Shown here: piece after piece, positions 15,645 through 24,185 of the stretch
Numbering within the stretch: position 1 is the stretch's first letter
Layout of the letters: every line of letters starts with the position of its first letter
NCBI RefSeq assembly: GCF_002982135.1
Contig: NZ_CP019981.1
Location: 558,001 to 622,000 of the forward strand
Length of the DNA stretch: 64,000 nt
Direction: 5' to 3'
Source of the DNA: Pediococcus inopinatus
GTDB taxonomy: Bacteria > Bacillota > Bacilli > Lactobacillales > Lactobacillaceae
Notes under the pieces: generated by a model
Databases searched by the model: none
What the model was told of the DNA's origin: nothing
What the model saw: only the letters and a program-made list of their open reading frames with translations
Translations under genes and position numbers: made by a program

Positions 15645-15665
15645 ATTTAAAAAAGTTTTCAAAAA

Positions 15666-15707
15666 TTGATGTTGATCAAGTTTTATTAACTGATTTGGCC
15701 TTAAAAT
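15666..15707 (+). promoter_or_regulatory. FNR/CRP-type site and promoter of the HMA gene
   Basis: TTGAT-GTTG-ATCAA at 15666-15679 matches the FNR consensus perfectly. Its centre (15672.5) is 29.5 bases before TAAAAT at 15702-15707, identical to the layout at 13695-13736. The site lies between the ATPase stop codon and the HMA gene, so the second gene has its own regulated promoter. Confidence 0.7.
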
Positions 15708-15740
15708 GAATTCATAAAGTTAAGAAAGGGAGTTTTTAGA

Positions 15741-15974
15741 ATGACAAAAGCAATTTTACAATTAGGTGCATTAACTTGCCCATCATGTTTACAAAAGATT
15801 CAAGGCGCTTTGGAAAAACAAGCTGGAGTAGAAAAAGTGAAAGTTTTATTTAACGCCAGCAAGGCTAAGATTGACTTTGACGAAACCGTCAATAACGCTG
15901 ATGCCTTGGCAGAGGTTGTTACAAAATTAGGTTACGAAGTTAAGAGCATCAAAGTAAAAGAACCAGCTAAATAA
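15741..15974 (+). CDS. Heavy-metal-associated (HMA) domain protein, copper-chaperone-like
   Basis: 77 residues forming one ferredoxin-like HMA domain. The metal-binding loop is GALTCPSCLQKI with CxxC at residues 13 and 16, and the domain closes with LGYEVKSI. CopZ-like proteins carry Cu(I) to a P-type ATPase; the CPSC loop instead of CxGC leaves specificity open. AAGAAAGGGAG lies before the ATG. It follows an ATPase that lacks this domain, and both genes carry the same operator-promoter arrangement, so it is probably the detached metal-binding subunit of that pump. A terminator follows. Confidence 0.87.
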   Translation: MTKAILQLGALTCPSCLQKIQGALEKQAGVEKVKVLFNASKAKIDFDETVNNADALAEVVTKLGYEVKSIKVKEPAK

Positions 15975-15980
15975 TTTTTT

Positions 15981-16024
15981 AAAAACGGCAGCATCCGATT
16001 AATCCCTAGGATGGTGCCGTTTTC
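15981..16024 (+). terminator. Rho-independent terminator after HMA gene
   Basis: AAAACGGCA-CATCC pairs with GGATG-TGCCGTTTT around an 11-base loop. Confidence 0.85.
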
Positions 16025-16041
16025 ATGCGATTTAACAACCG

Positions 16042-16070
16042 TTGTCCAAGTAAAAATTCAGTGTTATAGT
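16042..16070 (+). promoter_or_regulatory. Promoter of the riboswitch-permease transcript
   Basis: TTGTCC at 16042-16047, 17-base spacer, TATAGT at 16065-16070. The start would lie about 15 bases before the aptamer. Confidence 0.7.
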
Positions 16071-16092
16071 ATTTTAGTAATTAAAATCGAAA

Positions 16093-16161
16093 TGCATATA
16101 TAAGCGCCTTAATATGGTTGGCGAGTTTCTACCCAGAACCGTAAATTCTGGACTATACGCA
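16093..16161 (+). promoter_or_regulatory. Purine riboswitch aptamer, guanine/xanthine type
   Basis: Conserved core elements occur in order: TATAAGCGCC, AATATGG, AGTTTCTACCC, AACCGTAAA and GGACTATACG. P1 pairs TGCATATA with TATACGCA (one mismatch), P2 GCGCC with GGCG, P3 CCAGAA with TTCTGG. The base that pairs with ligand in J3/1 is C (GACTAT, not GATTAT), as in guanine- rather than adenine-sensing members. An overlapping expression platform follows at 16173. Confidence 0.92.
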
Positions 16162-16172
16162 ATAAACTCATC

Positions 16173-16206
16173 AAACGATGTCTCTATTTGCGGACATCGT
16201 TTTTGT
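16173..16206 (+). terminator. Riboswitch-controlled terminator
   Basis: AAACGATGTC pairs with GACATCGTTT across TCTATTTGCG, followed by T. It lies between aptamer and permease and is the likely off switch when purine binds. Confidence 0.85.
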
Positions 16207-16252
16207 TTTGCAGTGATATAGGTTATATATGGATTCAACAGGGGGTAACGTG

Positions 16253-17608
16253 TTGGTTTCAAAGGAAGAATGGGCACAAGAACAGATTGATTTTGACGCA
16301 GGAGAGGGCGTTCCACAAGAAGACGGTACTTCGAATGGACATGCCGCAGTCCTGGGTTTGCAACATTTATTAACGATGTATTCTGGAGATGTCATGGTTC
16401 CGCTCTTGATCGGCGCCATCGTTCATTTCTCGGCCGCCCAGATGGCTTTATTGATCTCCATGGATTTATTCATGTGTGGAGTTGCCACCCTATTACAAGT
16501 CCATCGCACGCGTATGGTGGGCATTGGTTTGCCAGTAGTTTTAGGTTGTGCAGTTCAAGTAATTACCCCCTTGGGAACAATCGGGAAAACGCTTGGCATT
16601 ACCACAATGTATGGCGCCATTATTGTTTCGGGATTATTTGTCTTTTTAATGAGCGGCGTTTTTTCTAAAATGCGCAAATTGTTTCCACCAGTGGTCACCG
16701 GTTCGCTGATCATTGTCATCGGCTTTACTTTGATGCCCGTTGCGATCACCGATTTGGGTGGCGGTACGGTTGGTGCTCATGATTTTGGGTCGTTCAACAA
16801 TTTATTAGTGGGTGGTTTCACACTGGCAGTCATTATTGCGATGAACGTGTGGGGCCGTGGTTTCATTAAGTCGATTGCCGTTTTGATTGGTTTGGTGGCC
16901 GGAACCGCACTAGCCGGTGCCCTGGGGATGATTCAAATGAGCAGCGTCTCGCAAAGTAGCTGGTTCCGGTTTCCACAACCCTTTATGTTCGGCGTGCCTC
17001 ATTTTGAATGGTCCTCTTCACTTACTATGATCCTGATCGCATTAACGACCATGATCGAATCAACGGGAGTATTCTTCGCTTTAGGAGATATGACCAATCG
17101 ACATTTGTCGGGGGATGATTTAAAACGTGGTTACCGTGCAGAAGGAATTGCGCAAATGTTAGGTGGAATCTTCAACACCTTCCCATATTCTACCTTCTCA
17201 GAAAACGTGGGAATTGTGCAGTTCTCAGGCGTTAAAACGCGTAAACCAATTTACTTTGCCGGTCTATTTCTCTTAATCTTAGGATTATTACCAAAGGTTG
17301 GGGCCTTGGCAACGGTTGTGCCAACCCCAGTTTTGGGCGGAGCCATGTTGGTTATGTTTGGAACAGTCGGATTACAAGGTGTGCGTATTTTAAAAAATGT
17401 CAACTTTGATGACAGTCGTAATTTGATTGTTGCGGCGGTTTCCATTGGGGCCGGGCTGGGAGTTTCCAGTGTGCCTAGCATTTTTCAAGCGATGCCTTCT
17501 GAATTGAACTTAATTCTAGGTAATGGGGTCGTAGTCACAAGTATTGTGGCAGTTGTATTAAATCTATTATTTAAATTACAACCAAAAGGAAAAGTAGAAG
17601 CTAAATAA
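16253..17608 (+). CDS. NCS2 family xanthine/uracil permease
   Basis: About 451 residues with 12-14 hydrophobic segments of the nucleobase:cation symporter-2 family. Typical features are the early GLQHLLTMYSGDVMVPLLIG, VVTGSLIIVIGFTLMPVAI in the middle, and the late segment FNTFPYSTFSENVGIVQFSGVKTRK, the family signature near the substrate site. It takes up xanthine, guanine or uracil with protons. The upstream guanine-type riboswitch argues for a purine, so a PbuX/PbuG-like role is most likely. TTG 16253 lies seven bases after AGGGGGT (16240-16246); GTG 16250 and ATG 16229 are alternative in-frame starts, the last being upstream of that site. Confidence 0.9.
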   Translation: MVSKEEWAQEQIDFDAGEGVPQEDGTSNGHAAVLGLQHLLTMYSGDVMVPLLIGAIVHFSAAQMALLISMDLFMCGVATLLQVHRTRMVGIGLPVVLGCAVQVITPLGTIGKTLGITTMYGAIIVSGLFVFLMSGVFSKMRKLFPPVVTGSLIIVIGFTLMPVAITDLGGGTVGAHDFGSFNNLLVGGFTLAVIIAMNVWGRGFIKSIAVLIGLVAGTALAGALGMIQMSSVSQSSWFRFPQPFMFGVPHFEWSSSLTMILIALTTMIESTGVFFALGDMTNRHLSGDDLKRGYRAEGIAQMLGGIFNTFPYSTFSENVGIVQFSGVKTRKPIYFAGLFLLILGLLPKVGALATVVPTPVLGGAMLVMFGTVGLQGVRILKNVNFDDSRNLIVAAVSIGAGLGVSSVPSIFQAMPSELNLILGNGVVVTSIVAVVLNLLFKLQPKGKVEAK

Positions 17609-17612
17609 AAAA

Positions 17613-17665
17613 GTTCGCAAATTTTGAATTCTGAAAAAGAGAATTTAAAGATTTGCGAATTTTTG
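17613..17665 (+). terminator. Rho-independent terminator
   Basis: TTCGCAAAT pairs with ATTTGCGAA, with an inner GAATTC-rich loop, and is followed by TTTTTG. Confidence 0.8.
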
Positions 17666-17781
17666 TTTAGAGGGTGATTAATTCTATGCTAAAAATAAGT
17701 TTAGGGCTTAAATATTAAGAGTGGGCGCGTTATACTGATTTATAAAGAACAAAAATAGATGGTTAAATACGGAGGCTTACC

Positions 17782-18906
17782 TTGAAAAAATTACGCGTCA
17801 TGTCCATTTTTGGCACCCGGCCAGAAGCGATCAAAATGGCTCCAATTATTTTGGAAATGAATAAGAGAAGTAGCGAGTTTGATCCCATTACAGTGGTGAC
17901 CGCGCAACATCGAGAAATGTTGGATCAAGTTCTCGATATTTTTAAGATTAAGCCGGATTATGATTTAAACATCATGAAGCCTAACCAAACGCTAAGTGAG
18001 ATTACCGGGCGCGTTTTGAATAAATTAGATACGATTATTCAAGAAGTTAAACCAAATGTTATTTTGGTTCATGGCGATACAACGACCACGTTTGCCGCCA
18101 GTATCAGTGCCTTTTATAATCAGGTGCCCCTGGGACATGTCGAAGCCGGCTTGCGAACTTGGGACAAGTATTCACCATTTCCAGAAGAAATGAATCGCCA
18201 GTTAACTGACGTTTTGGCAGATTTTTATTTTGCGCCCACAACGTTAAGTGAGCAGAATCTGTTGAAAGAAAATCATGCTGTCGATCACATTGTGGTAACT
18301 GGTAATACGGCAATTGATGCCTTAAAAGAGACTGTTCAAGATGATTATCATCATGCGGTGCTTGATTTGGTTGCCCCCGGACATCGGTTAATTTTGTTGA
18401 CGATGCATCGTCGGGAGAACCAGGGCGAACCCATGAAACGCGTTTTTAAAGCCATCAAGCAAGTCGTTGATACGCATGCTGATGTAGAAGTTATTTATCC
18501 CGTTCATTTGAGCCCGGCCGTGCAAAAGGTTGCCAATGAGATTTTGGGCAATGACAGTCGCATTCACTTGATTGACCCGTTAGATGTAGTGGACTTTCAC
18601 AATTTATCTGCGCATAGTTACTTTATTATGACGGATTCTGGGGGCGTACAAGAAGAGGCCCCGTCGCTCGGCAAACCAGTTTTGGTGTTACGGGACGAAA
18701 CAGAGCGCCCAGAAGGAGTAACAGCGGGTACCTTAAAGTTAGTCGGGACCGATCCTGTAACTGTAAAAGAAGCTATGGAAACCTTGTTGGATGATTCGCA
18801 AGCCTATCAAAAAATGGCGACTGCCAAGAATCCTTATGGTGACGGTCACGCTGCAAAACACATTTTGGATTTTTTGGCCAAAAAATTAAATGATAATCGG
18901 AGTTAA
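17782..18906 (+). CDS. mnaA: UDP-N-acetylglucosamine 2-epimerase (non-hydrolysing)
   Basis: 374 residues. The enzyme interconverts UDP-GlcNAc and UDP-ManNAc in the cytoplasm, feeding wall teichoic acid linkage units and capsule sugars. It shows the start VMSIFGTRPEAIKMAP, VHGDTTTTFAAS, GHVEAGLRTWDKYSPFPEEMNRQ, TMHRREN and the C-terminal DSGGVQEEAPSLGKPVLVLR with the UDP-binding residues. Start TTG 17782 is seven bases after GGAGG. The next gene, a GtrA-like membrane protein, begins six bases after the stop, so the two form a short operon; this supports a glycan-decoration role in the envelope. Confidence 0.95.
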   Translation: MKKLRVMSIFGTRPEAIKMAPIILEMNKRSSEFDPITVVTAQHREMLDQVLDIFKIKPDYDLNIMKPNQTLSEITGRVLNKLDTIIQEVKPNVILVHGDTTTTFAASISAFYNQVPLGHVEAGLRTWDKYSPFPEEMNRQLTDVLADFYFAPTTLSEQNLLKENHAVDHIVVTGNTAIDALKETVQDDYHHAVLDLVAPGHRLILLTMHRRENQGEPMKRVFKAIKQVVDTHADVEVIYPVHLSPAVQKVANEILGNDSRIHLIDPLDVVDFHNLSAHSYFIMTDSGGVQEEAPSLGKPVLVLRDETERPEGVTAGTLKLVGTDPVTVKEAMETLLDDSQAYQKMATAKNPYGDGHAAKHILDFLAKKLNDNRS

Positions 18907-18912
18907 TGACTA

Positions 18913-19332
18913 GTGAAAGCATTTATAACAAAAAATAAAGCCATCATTTTGTACTTGGTATTTGGCGCCTTAACAACGGTCGTCAATATTGGGGTATTCA
19001 CATTATTTGATCTGTATACAAATTGGAACTATCAGGTTGGGACGGCCATTGCGTGGATTGCGTCTGTGTTGGTCGCGTTTTTCACCAACAAAGTTTGGGT
19101 ATTTAGTTCAAACTACTCTACGTGGGGCGCTTTTTGGCGAGAGCTTGGATCCTTTTTCTTCTTTCGCTTATTAACTTATTTTATGGAAGTTGTGATTATG
19201 TGGATCGGGGTTTCCCTGTTGCGTGAGAATGCGATTCTAATGAAGTTAGTTGATAATGTCGTGGTTGTGATCGTAAATTATGTCTTTAGTAAATGGATTA
19301 TTTTTCGCAAACAGGACACAAAAAAAGATTGA
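18913..19332 (+). CDS. GtrA family membrane protein
   Basis: 139 residues with four transmembrane helices in the GtrA/DPMS-like pattern: LYLVFGALTTVVNIGVFTLF, then WIASVLVAFFTNKVWVF, and a final VVIVNYVFSKWIIFRK. GtrA-like proteins are thought to flip lipid-linked sugars used to decorate surface polymers. GTG at 18913 is the start, with CGGAG about ten bases upstream. It is coupled to mnaA by a six-base gap, and a terminator overlaps its last codon. Confidence 0.88.
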   Translation: MKAFITKNKAIILYLVFGALTTVVNIGVFTLFDLYTNWNYQVGTAIAWIASVLVAFFTNKVWVFSSNYSTWGAFWRELGSFFFFRLLTYFMEVVIMWIGVSLLRENAILMKLVDNVVVVIVNYVFSKWIIFRKQDTKKD

Positions 19333-19360
19333 AACAGGGGTAAACAAGTTTCAATCTTTT
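19327..19360. terminator. Bidirectional terminator between gtrA-like gene and flavodoxin
   Basis: AGATTGAAAC pairs with GTTTCAATCT and is followed by TTTTTC; the A run on the left lets it work for the minus-strand gene as well. Confidence 0.85.
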
Positions 19361-19361
19361 T

Positions 19362-19823
19362 CTACTTTTGACTTGCTGTGTAGCTATCGACTAGATTTTT
19401 GGCGAAAGCATCTAGTTGATCTAAATCTTCTTCAGATTCGGGAGCTAAATTGATTTTTACTGGTTCGGCACCTTGAGTGGCTTTGGCCTTTTTGAAAGCT
19501 TCAGCAAACTGATCAATGGCAACACAATAAAATTCTTCATAGAATACGTCGCCAGATCCAGCCACGCCGAAGATTTTACCAGTTAGGTCTAATTCGGGAA
19601 GTTCTTCATAGAAGTCCATCCCTTCTTCTGGTAAGGCTCCTTCATCATAGGTATAGGGCACGACAACACAAATATCAAAGTTCTTAAATTCGTCAGCATC
19701 CGTTTGAGAGATTTCTGATTCGTCCACTTCGACGCCCAAATCCTCTAAGGCTTCGGTAATAATGTCGGCACAATCTTCATTGTTACCGGTGATGGTTGCA
19801 AAAACAACTTTTGCAGTTGGCAT
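19362..19823 (-). CDS. Flavodoxin
   Basis: 153 residues, the normal length for a short-chain flavodoxin, an FMN electron carrier in the cytoplasm. The N-terminus MPTAKVVFATITGNNEDCA has the T-x-T-G-N phosphate-binding loop; VVPYTYDEGALPEEGMDFYEEL and VAGSGDVFYEEFYCVAIDQF are the two flavin-contact regions. ATG 19823 is chosen because GTGAGGAAC lies before it; the frame is open further upstream but those codons are outside any family match. It is transcribed away from recX. Confidence 0.92.
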   Translation of the reverse strand: MPTAKVVFATITGNNEDCADIITEALEDLGVEVDESEISQTDADEFKNFDICVVVPYTYDEGALPEEGMDFYEELPELDLTGKIFGVAGSGDVFYEEFYCVAIDQFAEAFKKAKATQGAEPVKINLAPESEEDLDQLDAFAKNLVDSYTASQK

Positions 19824-19971
19824 GTGGTGGTTCCTCACTTTCTTTAAAACATGGTGGTAGTCATCATACGAAAATTCTGAATTAGGTTTAAGATTCACCC
19901 TAATAAGTCCTAAAGAATTATAGCAGAGAAACACAATTTAGTGAATGTTTTGCTGAGACAAGGAGGCTGAA

Positions 19972-20793
19972 ATGGCAGAAAAAGAGTCACTTCCTAAAAT
20001 TACTAAAATTACCACGCAAAAACGAAAAGGGCGCTATAACGTTTTTATCGACGAACATTATGCGTTTCCCATCAGTGAAGATGTAATGATTAAATTCCGG
20101 ATTTTTAAAGGGATGGAAATCGACAAAAAGCTCCGTGCTGAGATTTTAGCCGCTGATGATGTGTCAAAAGCGTACTCCAAAGCTCTTGCTTTTTTATCCG
20201 GTCATTTACGAACGGAACATGAAATTGAACAAAAATTAAAAGAAAAAGAAATTCCGGAACCCACCATTCAAGCGACGTTAGTTAGATTACGGGACTTGAA
20301 CTTAGTGGATGATGAGCAATATGCAGAAAGCTATGTCCGCACCATGGCACGAACTTCTGACAAGGGGCCAATTGTGATTCGAAGAAATCTCCGTCAAAAA
20401 GGGGTTTTGGAAAATGACATTGATCAAGGACTAGCCGAATATCCGGATGAAGATCAGGTTCAAAATGGGATAGAAATTGCGAAAAAGCTTGCGCACCATT
20501 ACCAGCGAGAACCGTTAACGAAAATGAAACAAAAAGTTCGCCAAGGTTTGATGACAAAAGGTTTCTCGGGGGATGTGATCTCCCAGATTTTGGAACAGAC
20601 TCATTTTGAAGCTGATCCTGAGTTAGAAAATGAAAAGCTCAATGCGGAGTTTGCCAAGGTTTGGCGACGTAATCGGCGCTATGTCTTTTCACAACGCAAA
20701 ATGCGGACCAAGCGAACCTTATATGGGAAAGGATTCAGCATTGATGCGATTAACGTTTTATTAGAGCAGCAAACAGATTCAGAAGAGATTTAA
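19972..20793 (+). CDS. recX: Regulatory protein RecX
   Basis: 273 residues, the longer RecX form of lactobacilli. RecX binds the RecA filament and limits recombinase activity. The three-helix RecX repeats are visible: AYSKALAFLSGHLRTEHEIEQKLKEKEIPEPTIQATLVRLRDLNLVDDEQYAESYVRT early, a middle MKQKVRQGLMTKGFSGDVISQIL, and a C-terminal RKMRTKRTLYGKGFSIDAINVLLEQ. AAGGAGG at 19959-19965 precedes the ATG. The next gene starts 20 bases on and may be cotranscribed. Confidence 0.93.
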   Translation: MAEKESLPKITKITTQKRKGRYNVFIDEHYAFPISEDVMIKFRIFKGMEIDKKLRAEILAADDVSKAYSKALAFLSGHLRTEHEIEQKLKEKEIPEPTIQATLVRLRDLNLVDDEQYAESYVRTMARTSDKGPIVIRRNLRQKGVLENDIDQGLAEYPDEDQVQNGIEIAKKLAHHYQREPLTKMKQKVRQGLMTKGFSGDVISQILEQTHFEADPELENEKLNAEFAKVWRRNRRYVFSQRKMRTKRTLYGKGFSIDAINVLLEQQTDSEEI

Positions 20794-20813
20794 GCAGGGG
20801 GGAGTTACACAAT

Positions 20814-22013
20814 ATGAAAAAGAATTTATGGCGGTTTATTTTGCTTGTGGTTTTATTAGGCTTGGGATTTTGGGGTTTGAAAATTGGGTATCAGAGTTAT
20901 CGGATGCAGCAGGCTGGATACCCTGTAAACTTCTTTCGGGCTAAGAATAAAGTGCCGGTCCATAAGCCACGAGGGAAAACTTTTCGACCACAAAAAATTG
21001 TGGTGCAACCACCCCGACTAACCCAACAAACCCGTCAATTTAAACGGTTATTGAGTCCGATTGTGGGCAAAAATCGGTTTGTAGGCACGCTGTTAATCGT
21101 TAAAAATGGCAAGCCAGTTTATAACCAAGGATATGGATATGCAAATTATCAGCAAAAAGCTTTAAATACTGCTAACTCAGAGTATCAAATTCTGTCGATG
21201 CAAAAATCAATGACGGCAATGTTGATTATGCAACAAGTTCAGGCCGGAAATTTGCGTTTGACCGATCACCTCGCTGAATTTTATCCAGCAATTACCGGGG
21301 CTTCACAAATTACAATTCGATCTATGCTGAATATGCAGACGGGGTTACGAATTAAGCAATTATCCAAGCAAGTTCTTTCTAGTCAAGGAGTCGCAGATTA
21401 TGCGGCGCGCCATGTGCAGTTTGTCGCGGCCAAAAATAATCAATGGTCCTATCAGCCGATTAATTATACATTGCTGGCGGGCATTTTGCAGAAAATAACG
21501 GGTCAAACTTATTATCACATCTTTACCCACCACATTATTACCCCATTAAAATTGCACAACACAGGGTTTGTGATGCAGGCAGACCGAGCACTTCGGCTAT
21601 CCACGCCATATCTTAATCAGCCAATTACGGATAATTCAATTAATTATTTGCATGCCTATCACGAGTTAGCTGCTAGTCAGCACAACGAGTTAGCAACCGG
21701 AAATGTGTACATGAGTACCGGGGATTTTTACAAGGTAACCCAAGCAATCCTGCAGGCCCGTTTTTTAACCGCCCAAAATACTGCTATTTTGCATGAGGCG
21801 AGTGGTATTCGCCAGTATGGCGGGGGCCTTTATTCCAAAAGTCCGACCAGTTATTGGAGTCACGGCGTTGGTTACGGAGAAGAAAGTGGTGTGATGATCA
21901 GTCGAGATGGTCAAAATGCGGTCGTGATGTTGAGTAATTATCATTTGAAAAAATCGGCTTTAAAAAAGCAGTGTGCTCAGATTTATCAAAATTTAATGCA
22001 AGGAATGTATTAA
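20814..22013 (+). CDS. Serine hydrolase, class C beta-lactamase/PBP4*-like
   Basis: 399 residues. An N-terminal membrane helix (about residues 6-22) anchors an extracytoplasmic domain of the beta-lactamase (Pfam) family. The nucleophile motif SxxK is SMQK at 128-131; SYQPINYTLLAGIL carries the second-motif tyrosine region, and SHGVGYGEESG near the end stands in for the KTG-like element. Such proteins are DD-peptidase or esterase-like; I cannot tell which substrate. GGGGGGAG lies upstream of the ATG. It follows recX by 20 bases. Confidence 0.85.
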   Translation: MKKNLWRFILLVVLLGLGFWGLKIGYQSYRMQQAGYPVNFFRAKNKVPVHKPRGKTFRPQKIVVQPPRLTQQTRQFKRLLSPIVGKNRFVGTLLIVKNGKPVYNQGYGYANYQQKALNTANSEYQILSMQKSMTAMLIMQQVQAGNLRLTDHLAEFYPAITGASQITIRSMLNMQTGLRIKQLSKQVLSSQGVADYAARHVQFVAAKNNQWSYQPINYTLLAGILQKITGQTYYHIFTHHIITPLKLHNTGFVMQADRALRLSTPYLNQPITDNSINYLHAYHELAASQHNELATGNVYMSTGDFYKVTQAILQARFLTAQNTAILHEASGIRQYGGGLYSKSPTSYWSHGVGYGEESGVMISRDGQNAVVMLSNYHLKKSALKKQCAQIYQNLMQGMY

Positions 22014-22094
22014 ATTAGACTAATTATAGCGATCTAGATAAAACCGGATGCCCCGTGAACAAGTCTCGTTCTTTTGTTGAGGTGGCTTTTTTGA

Positions 22095-22100
22095 TATAAT
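22095..22100 (+). promoter_or_regulatory. -10 box before ntdP
   Basis: TGATATAAT gives an extended -10 element (TATAAT at 22095-22100). Transcription would start near 22107, which rules out an ATG at 22099 as the ntdP start and supports 22156. Confidence 0.6.
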
Positions 22101-22155
22101 GACAAGTGGAATTCTAAGTTTTAAAAACCTTCGGAATTGGAAAGCTGTGTTATCA

Positions 22156-22713
22156 ATGAATCGCAAGTCTAAGAAACCCAGAGCGGGGGACTATATTGCG
22201 ATCAAAAGCTATAAACATGATGGGAGTTTACATCGTACATGGCGAGATACAATGGTATTAAAAAATAGTGATGACGAGTTTATTGGCTGTAATGATCATA
22301 CATTAGTCATTGAGGATGATGGCCGACGCTGGGTAACGCGTGAACCAGCCATCGTTTATTTTCGAAAAGATTATTGGTTTAATGTGGTCACCATGATTCG
22401 TAGAGGCGGCGTCTCAAATTATTGTAATTTAGCTTCTCCGTATGTGTTAGATGAGGAAGCCTTGAAGTATATTGATTATGATTTGGATATAAAAGTTTAT
22501 CCGAATGGAGAGCGAAAGTTATTAGATGTTGACGAATACGAGCGCTTTAGTCAGCAATGGCACTATCCAGAAGATACTAAGCAGATCATTCAATCAAGTG
22601 TGTTGACACTGACAGATTGGATTGATAAAGGGGCAGGGCCGTTTTCTGATGAATTTATTAATATTTGGTATAGCCGTTATCTGGAACTTGTTCATCGTAA
22701 TAACCGGCGTTAA
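22156..22713 (+). CDS. ntdP: Nucleoside tri- and diphosphatase (DUF402, YgaC/Ntdp family)
   Basis: 185 residues. The family hydrolyses nucleoside tri- and diphosphates using a metal bound by acidic residues. The signature [20 protein letters not shown] is present near residues 16-35, then [17 protein letters not shown] and a C-terminal YPEDTKQII region. Length and the start of the signature match the Bacillus family member, which supports ATG 22156 (GGAAAG upstream). The frame is open back to 22099, but that region overlaps the promoter. The gene seems to stand alone; a weak hairpin follows at 22771. Confidence 0.85.
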   Translation: MNRKSKKPRAGDYIAIKSYKHDGSLHRTWRDTMVLKNSDDEFIGCNDHTLVIEDDGRRWVTREPAIVYFRKDYWFNVVTMIRRGGVSNYCNLASPYVLDEEALKYIDYDLDIKVYPNGERKLLDVDEYERFSQQWHYPEDTKQIIQSSVLTLTDWIDKGAGPFSDEFINIWYSRYLELVHRNNRR

Positions 22714-22770
22714 TTTTGGTCGTAATAATGAATTGGATCGGTTAGCCGATTTTTAATTCTGCATAAAACT

Positions 22771-22812
22771 AACTGGCAATGTTTGAGATTCTCGAATGTT
22801 GCCAGTTTCTGT
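22771..22812 (+). terminator. Probable terminator after ntdP
   Basis: AACTGGCAA pairs with TTGCCAGTT around a 19-base loop. The downstream T tract is short (TTTCTGT), so efficiency is uncertain. The rest of 22714-22954 holds a TATAAT at about 22860 and nothing else evident. Confidence 0.5.
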
Positions 22813-22954
22813 ATAAAGATTTTTGGGAAAATAAGCAGTCAAATGAACCTGAGTAGCTTATAATAGGACTATCATAAATAACGAAAATGGGGCGTTTCTA
22901 CGTAAGCTGAAAGATTCTGTAGAATGCTAATTACATTTAGAAGGAAGTCATGCT

Positions 22955-24061
22955 ATGTTTGATAAAATCAGAAAATCCCCGCTTTTATTCTGGTCATTAG
23001 AGTTATTAATTGTGGCCAGCTTGATTTACGTATGTACAAAAATTAATTTTTTGTTTGCACCGATCGGAACCTTCATTTCTACCGTGTTTGTGCCCATTAT
23101 TTTATCGGGATTTTTGTTTTATTTATTAAATCCCCTAGTTAAACTAATTCAAAAAATTAAGTATAAAAAATTTCATATCAACCACACTTGGGCTGTTGTG
23201 ATCGTCTTCGTATTGTTGTTTGGTGTGATCGGATATGCCCTGGGTTGGATGATTCCCAAACTAGTTAACCAGATTGCCCAACTGATTGAAAGCTTGCCAA
23301 CCATTGCCAGCAACCTTCAAAAGACGTCCCAACATTTTGTTGAACATTCGGATTGGATTAAAAATGTTGATCTGGATCCGTATATAAAAAAGATGAATAG
23401 TTCAATTGGAACCTATGCGGAATCAATTCTGGGCACGATGACAAGCAGCATTGGAACCCTGATTTCAACAGTTACCTCTGTGACCATCGTCGTTATTACG
23501 GTACCGGTTATGCTGTTTTATATGTTGAAAGATGGCTGGAAACTCATGCCAACTGTCAAACGGCTATTGCCTGCCAAAAATGCGGATACCATCCAAGATT
23601 TATTTGAAAAAATGAGCGCAACGTTATCATCTTATATTTCTGGTCAAGTTTTGGAATGTATTTTTGTTGGAACATTTACGGCAATCGGCTACATGATTAT
23701 TGGGCAGCCGTATGCGCTATTGCTCGGAGTAGTGGCCGGAATTGCCAACATTGTGCCGTATGTGGGCCCATACATTGGAATCTTTCCAGCTTTACTGGTG
23801 GCTCTTACCCAGTCGACCATGCAAGTCGTATGGGTCGTGGTCGTTGTCTTGATTGTCCAGCAAGTAGATGGAAACTTGATCTATCCCAATATTATTGGAC
23901 GTAGTTTACAGGTGCACCCACTTACGATTATTATCTTATTGCTAGCAGCTGGTAAAATTGCCGGAATTCCAGGGATGATTTTAGCAATCCCTGCGTATGC
24001 GGTGGTAAAAGTCCTAGTTGAGTTTATTTACCACATTTGGATTTTGAATAGCGACGAGTGA
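22955..24061 (+). CDS. AI-2E family transporter
   Basis: 368 residues with about eight transmembrane helices, the length and layout of the AI-2E/PerM/YdbI family. It begins with two helices, has a long extracytoplasmic loop (about 95-175) and a conserved C-terminal block with VPYVGPYIGIFPALLVAL, then QQVDGNLIYPNIIGRSLQVHPLTIIILLLAAGKIAGIPGMILAIPAYAV. Members have been linked to small-molecule or ion export; AI-2 export itself is shown for only some. AAGGAAG precedes the ATG. It lies upstream of tagD with a 124-base gap. Confidence 0.9.
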   Translation: MFDKIRKSPLLFWSLELLIVASLIYVCTKINFLFAPIGTFISTVFVPIILSGFLFYLLNPLVKLIQKIKYKKFHINHTWAVVIVFVLLFGVIGYALGWMIPKLVNQIAQLIESLPTIASNLQKTSQHFVEHSDWIKNVDLDPYIKKMNSSIGTYAESILGTMTSSIGTLISTVTSVTIVVITVPVMLFYMLKDGWKLMPTVKRLLPAKNADTIQDLFEKMSATLSSYISGQVLECIFVGTFTAIGYMIIGQPYALLLGVVAGIANIVPYVGPYIGIFPALLVALTQSTMQVVWVVVVVLIVQQVDGNLIYPNIIGRSLQVHPLTIIILLLAAGKIAGIPGMILAIPAYAVVKVLVEFIYHIWILNSDE

Positions 24062-24185
24062 GGCTGGACTAAACAAGCAAAAGCAACGAGGATCCCTGTT
24101 AATTAATTCCTATTTTACTGGAATCGGGCGCTATACATGTGGTAGTATTATGAAGTATTTAATATTATTCTTAGGAGAATGAACA

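Noticed and set aside
13695..15707. Reading the two palindromes as a CRISPR-like or IS-related repeat
   Set aside because: They are short, two only, and positioned exactly as transcription factor sites.
13764..15974. ATPase and HMA gene as a plain copper operon (copA-copZ)
   Set aside because: The CPG and CPSC motifs, separate promoters and absence of a CopY-type operator argue against a standard copper operon.
19824..19934. N-terminal extension of the flavodoxin
   Set aside because: Normal flavodoxins start at MPTAKVV; the extension lacks a ribosome binding site and overlaps the likely promoter.
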